The notes beneath the pieces were generated by a model that ran no database searches, was not told where the DNA came from, and was given only the letters and a program-made list of their open reading frames with translations. The translations under genes and the position numbers were made by a program. DNA of 64,000 bases, from NCBI GenBank assembly GCA_027186245.1, contig CP114499.1, positions 5,399,001 through 5,463,000 on the forward strand. The letters run 5' to 3'. Each line of letters opens with the position of its first letter. Positions within the stretch are counted from its first letter, which is position 1. Source of the DNA: Coriaria nepalensis. Lineage: Eukaryota > Streptophyta > Magnoliopsida > Cucurbitales > Coriariaceae. This document shows, piece by piece, positions 61,901-64,000 of the stretch.

Positions 61901-64000
61901 CATAGACAGCCTCCTGTTGATACCACTTGGCAACAGGTGTGGATGCATCATCTTTTGCTCTAGATTTGTTTATTCATTATTATGGACTGACTCCTCAAAC
62001 CCATTAGACTTAAAAGTATATATGTAGCTTGAAATATATGGTATGTTTGAAGTTTTTCCAGATTTATATTCATGCACTTTTGTTTTTGCTATATTATCTC
62101 ACGACTTTTCCTTTCAAGTATCAATTAAGATGTCATGTTAAGAATATGTCCCCACTGCAGCCGCTAAAGGTATTTCATCATAAGGTGAAAACACACGTAG
62201 ATTCTACTTTTTTGGGTCTAAGATGCTTACGATTAAAATGATTCTTTGCTCTAGATTTGTTTATTCTTAGTATGAATCGACTCCTCAAAACTCATTAGAC
62301 TTCAAGTATATATGGAGCTTGAAATATATGGTGTGTTTGAAGTCTTTCCAGATTTGTCATGCACTTTTGTTTGTGAAAATATTATTGCATGACTTCTCCT
62401 TTCATGCATCAAGATGTCATGTTAAGAATGCATCCCCACTGCAGCCTTATAAGTATTTCATCATAAGGTGAAAACACACATTGATTCTACTTGTAGTTCT
62501 GTGTCTAACATGATGTTTCTCACATTTTTTTCTATTCTTAAGTGTCGTCTTTTACTTGTAACAGATTTACTTTTGCTTGAGAACGGGGTACTACGATGAT
62601 GCCAGAAATGTTGCTCTATCATCTTGTGCTTCCAATCAGTTTGCTCCACTGGTACATATTGTTCACTGGTTATCAGCATATGCACATAACTGTACAATGT
62701 TTGTCTGGTGATGAATATCTTCTTGACAGCTAACAGAGTGGATTAATACTGGAGGCATGGTGTCTACAGAGATTGCAGCTGCTGCATCAGAAGAATGTGA
62801 AAAAATGTTGAGGATGGGCGACCGGGTGGGTCGGGCTGCATATGACAAGAAGAAGTTGTTGTTATATGCTATCATATCTGGGTCTCGCAGGCAAATTGAT
62901 CGCTTGCTTAGAGATTTGCCAACTCTCTTCAACACAATAGAGGATTTCTTATGGTTTAAGTTGTCGGCTGTTCGTGATTTCCCAGTCGGAACCTCTTCTG
63001 TTGTGCTGAACGATGGCTTTGTACCGTACACTTTGGATGATTTGCAAATTTACCTCAATAAATTTGAACCATCATATTATACTAAAAATGGAAAGGATCC
63101 TTTGGTGTACCCATATGTTTTACTATTAAGCATCCAGTTGCTACCTGCTATATTGTACCTGTCCAAGGAATCAAGAGATGAAGGATATAATACTGAAGCG
63201 ACTCATTTAGCGATTGTGTTAGCAGACCATGGGGTCCTCTCTGAAAGTAATTGGGCGGGACAGAAGTTGGGTGTTATGGATGCATATGCTGAGGCATCCA
63301 GTATTATTAGGCAGTATGGGTCCTTATATTTACGTCAAGGGAACTTATTAATGGCATTAGAATATTATGCACAAGCTGCTGCTGCTGTGGGGGGTGGACT
63401 GTTGTCCTGGTCTGGGAGAGGTAGTTTGGATCAGCAGAGACAGAGAAACTTGATACTGAAGCAACTCCTTACTGAGCTATTGCTGCGCGATAATGGGATA
63501 TATCTATTAGTTGGCACAAGAGGTAATGGTGAAGAAGGTGAATTAGGAAGATTTCTTACTGATGAAAAAGCAAGACAGCAGTTTCTACTTGAAGCCGCTC
63601 AACAATGTCAGGAAGCTGGGCTCTATGACAAAGTAATTATTCTGATAATTCCTTCTGTGCCTCTGATTTCTTTCTTTTCTTATGCTTGTTTAATTATTTC
63701 TAAACAACAATCATCTCATCTAAAAATCCAGGCATTCGCCTTGATCATCTACTAGAAATCTCTCTATGCTTTTGATTTATTTTTCTTTCTAACTCTTCAT
63801 TCCAATTTCAAAAAAGTCTATAGAGATTTACAAGAGAGTTGGGGCGTTTTCAATTGCATTGGAGACAATTAATAGGTGCCTCTCTGAAGCCATATGTGCA
63901 TTGTCACGTGGGAGATCTGATGGTGAGAGCAGGATTGCTGGCATCATTCATTCTGGAAATGAGATATTGGACACGTATAAATATTACCCTGGAGTCAGGT
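58956..64000 (+). CDS. NUP93A: nuclear pore protein NUP93/NIC96, 5' part
   Basis: Partial; 13 exons within the window: 58956-59057, 59406-59497, 59723-59789, 60060-60119, 60239-60328, 60467-60733, 60900-60995, 61110-61253, 61697-61750, 61854-61936, 62565-62651, 62730-63632 and 63817-~63998. It starts MAREQDVSSWTDLLHSSTKL. A helical N-terminal part contains RNLDQLEALSKKLKAKTQRT and VEEYLQQVHEMAM. The Nic96 domain includes FLWFKLSAVRDFPVG, YTLDDLQIYLNKFEPSYYTK, PLVYPYVLLLSIQLLPAILY and EATHLAIVLADHGVL. NUP93 is an inner-ring scaffold nucleoporin that anchors the transport channel. The last visible exon ends at a GT at the window edge; roughly the final quarter is outside. It is divergent from the MAM33-like gene with about 360 bp between their ATGs. 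Confidence 0.93.

Overview
The window is nuclear DNA of a core eudicot plant. Genes are split by short GT-AG introns, intergenic DNA is very AT-rich, and several encoded families are plant-specific (CKX, IQD, PAM68, TPT-type translocators). Exon models were made by hand from splice sites and reading frame. The ten complete models each give an open frame divisible by three. The species cannot be told from the sequence.

Layout: 1-55 last exon of an AP endonuclease (ARP-like). 606-2979(-) PRP4/LACHESIS WD40 splicing factor. 4081-5784(-) unknown protein with internal repeats. 5785-10556 gene-free. 10557-12006(+) decayed purple acid phosphatase. 13384-14844(+) IQD protein. 15342-18200 Ty3/gypsy relic. 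18290-19629 hAT transposase relic. 19630-20890(-) two decayed GH17 beta-1,3-glucanases in tandem. 21553-22669(-) 5'-truncated, frameshifted organellar recA. 23579-25687(+) decayed cytokinin dehydrogenase. 26050-26714(-) small conserved protein. 27750-28519 element with ~200-bp inverted repeats. 28894-34065(+) large TPR plus J-domain protein. 35037-37034(-) eIF3e. 37496-38024 non-autonomous hAT element with 8-bp target duplication. 40940-42775 hierarchical tandem repeat. 43828-46788(-) deleted Ty1/copia element with 3' LTR. 47100-47870 possible endogenous pararetrovirus remnant. 49406-50408(+) PAM68-like protein. 51385-53494(+) NAD-glycerol-3-phosphate dehydrogenase. 54977-56476(+) sugar-phosphate translocator. 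57364-58591(-) MAM33/p32-type mitochondrial protein. 58956-64000(+) NUP93, cut by the window end.

The intact genes are housekeeping: splicing, translation initiation, nuclear pore, chaperone, plastid assembly, and organelle or lipid metabolism. They do not form a functional cluster. From memory, the order ARP - PRP4/LIS - CKX1 - TPR15 - GPDHC1 - mitochondrial glycoprotein - NUP93A matches Arabidopsis At2g41460-At2g41620. The glucanase cluster, eIF3e and NUP93B lie in the paralogous At3g57240-At3g57350 block. The window therefore looks like a less fractionated ancestral segment.

The most notable features are the run of four decayed loci (10.5-25.7 kb), the 28-bp to ~168-bp to ~335-bp tandem repeat hierarchy, the long-inverted-repeat element abutting the TPR/J gene promoter, and the FxF-rich N-terminus of that protein.
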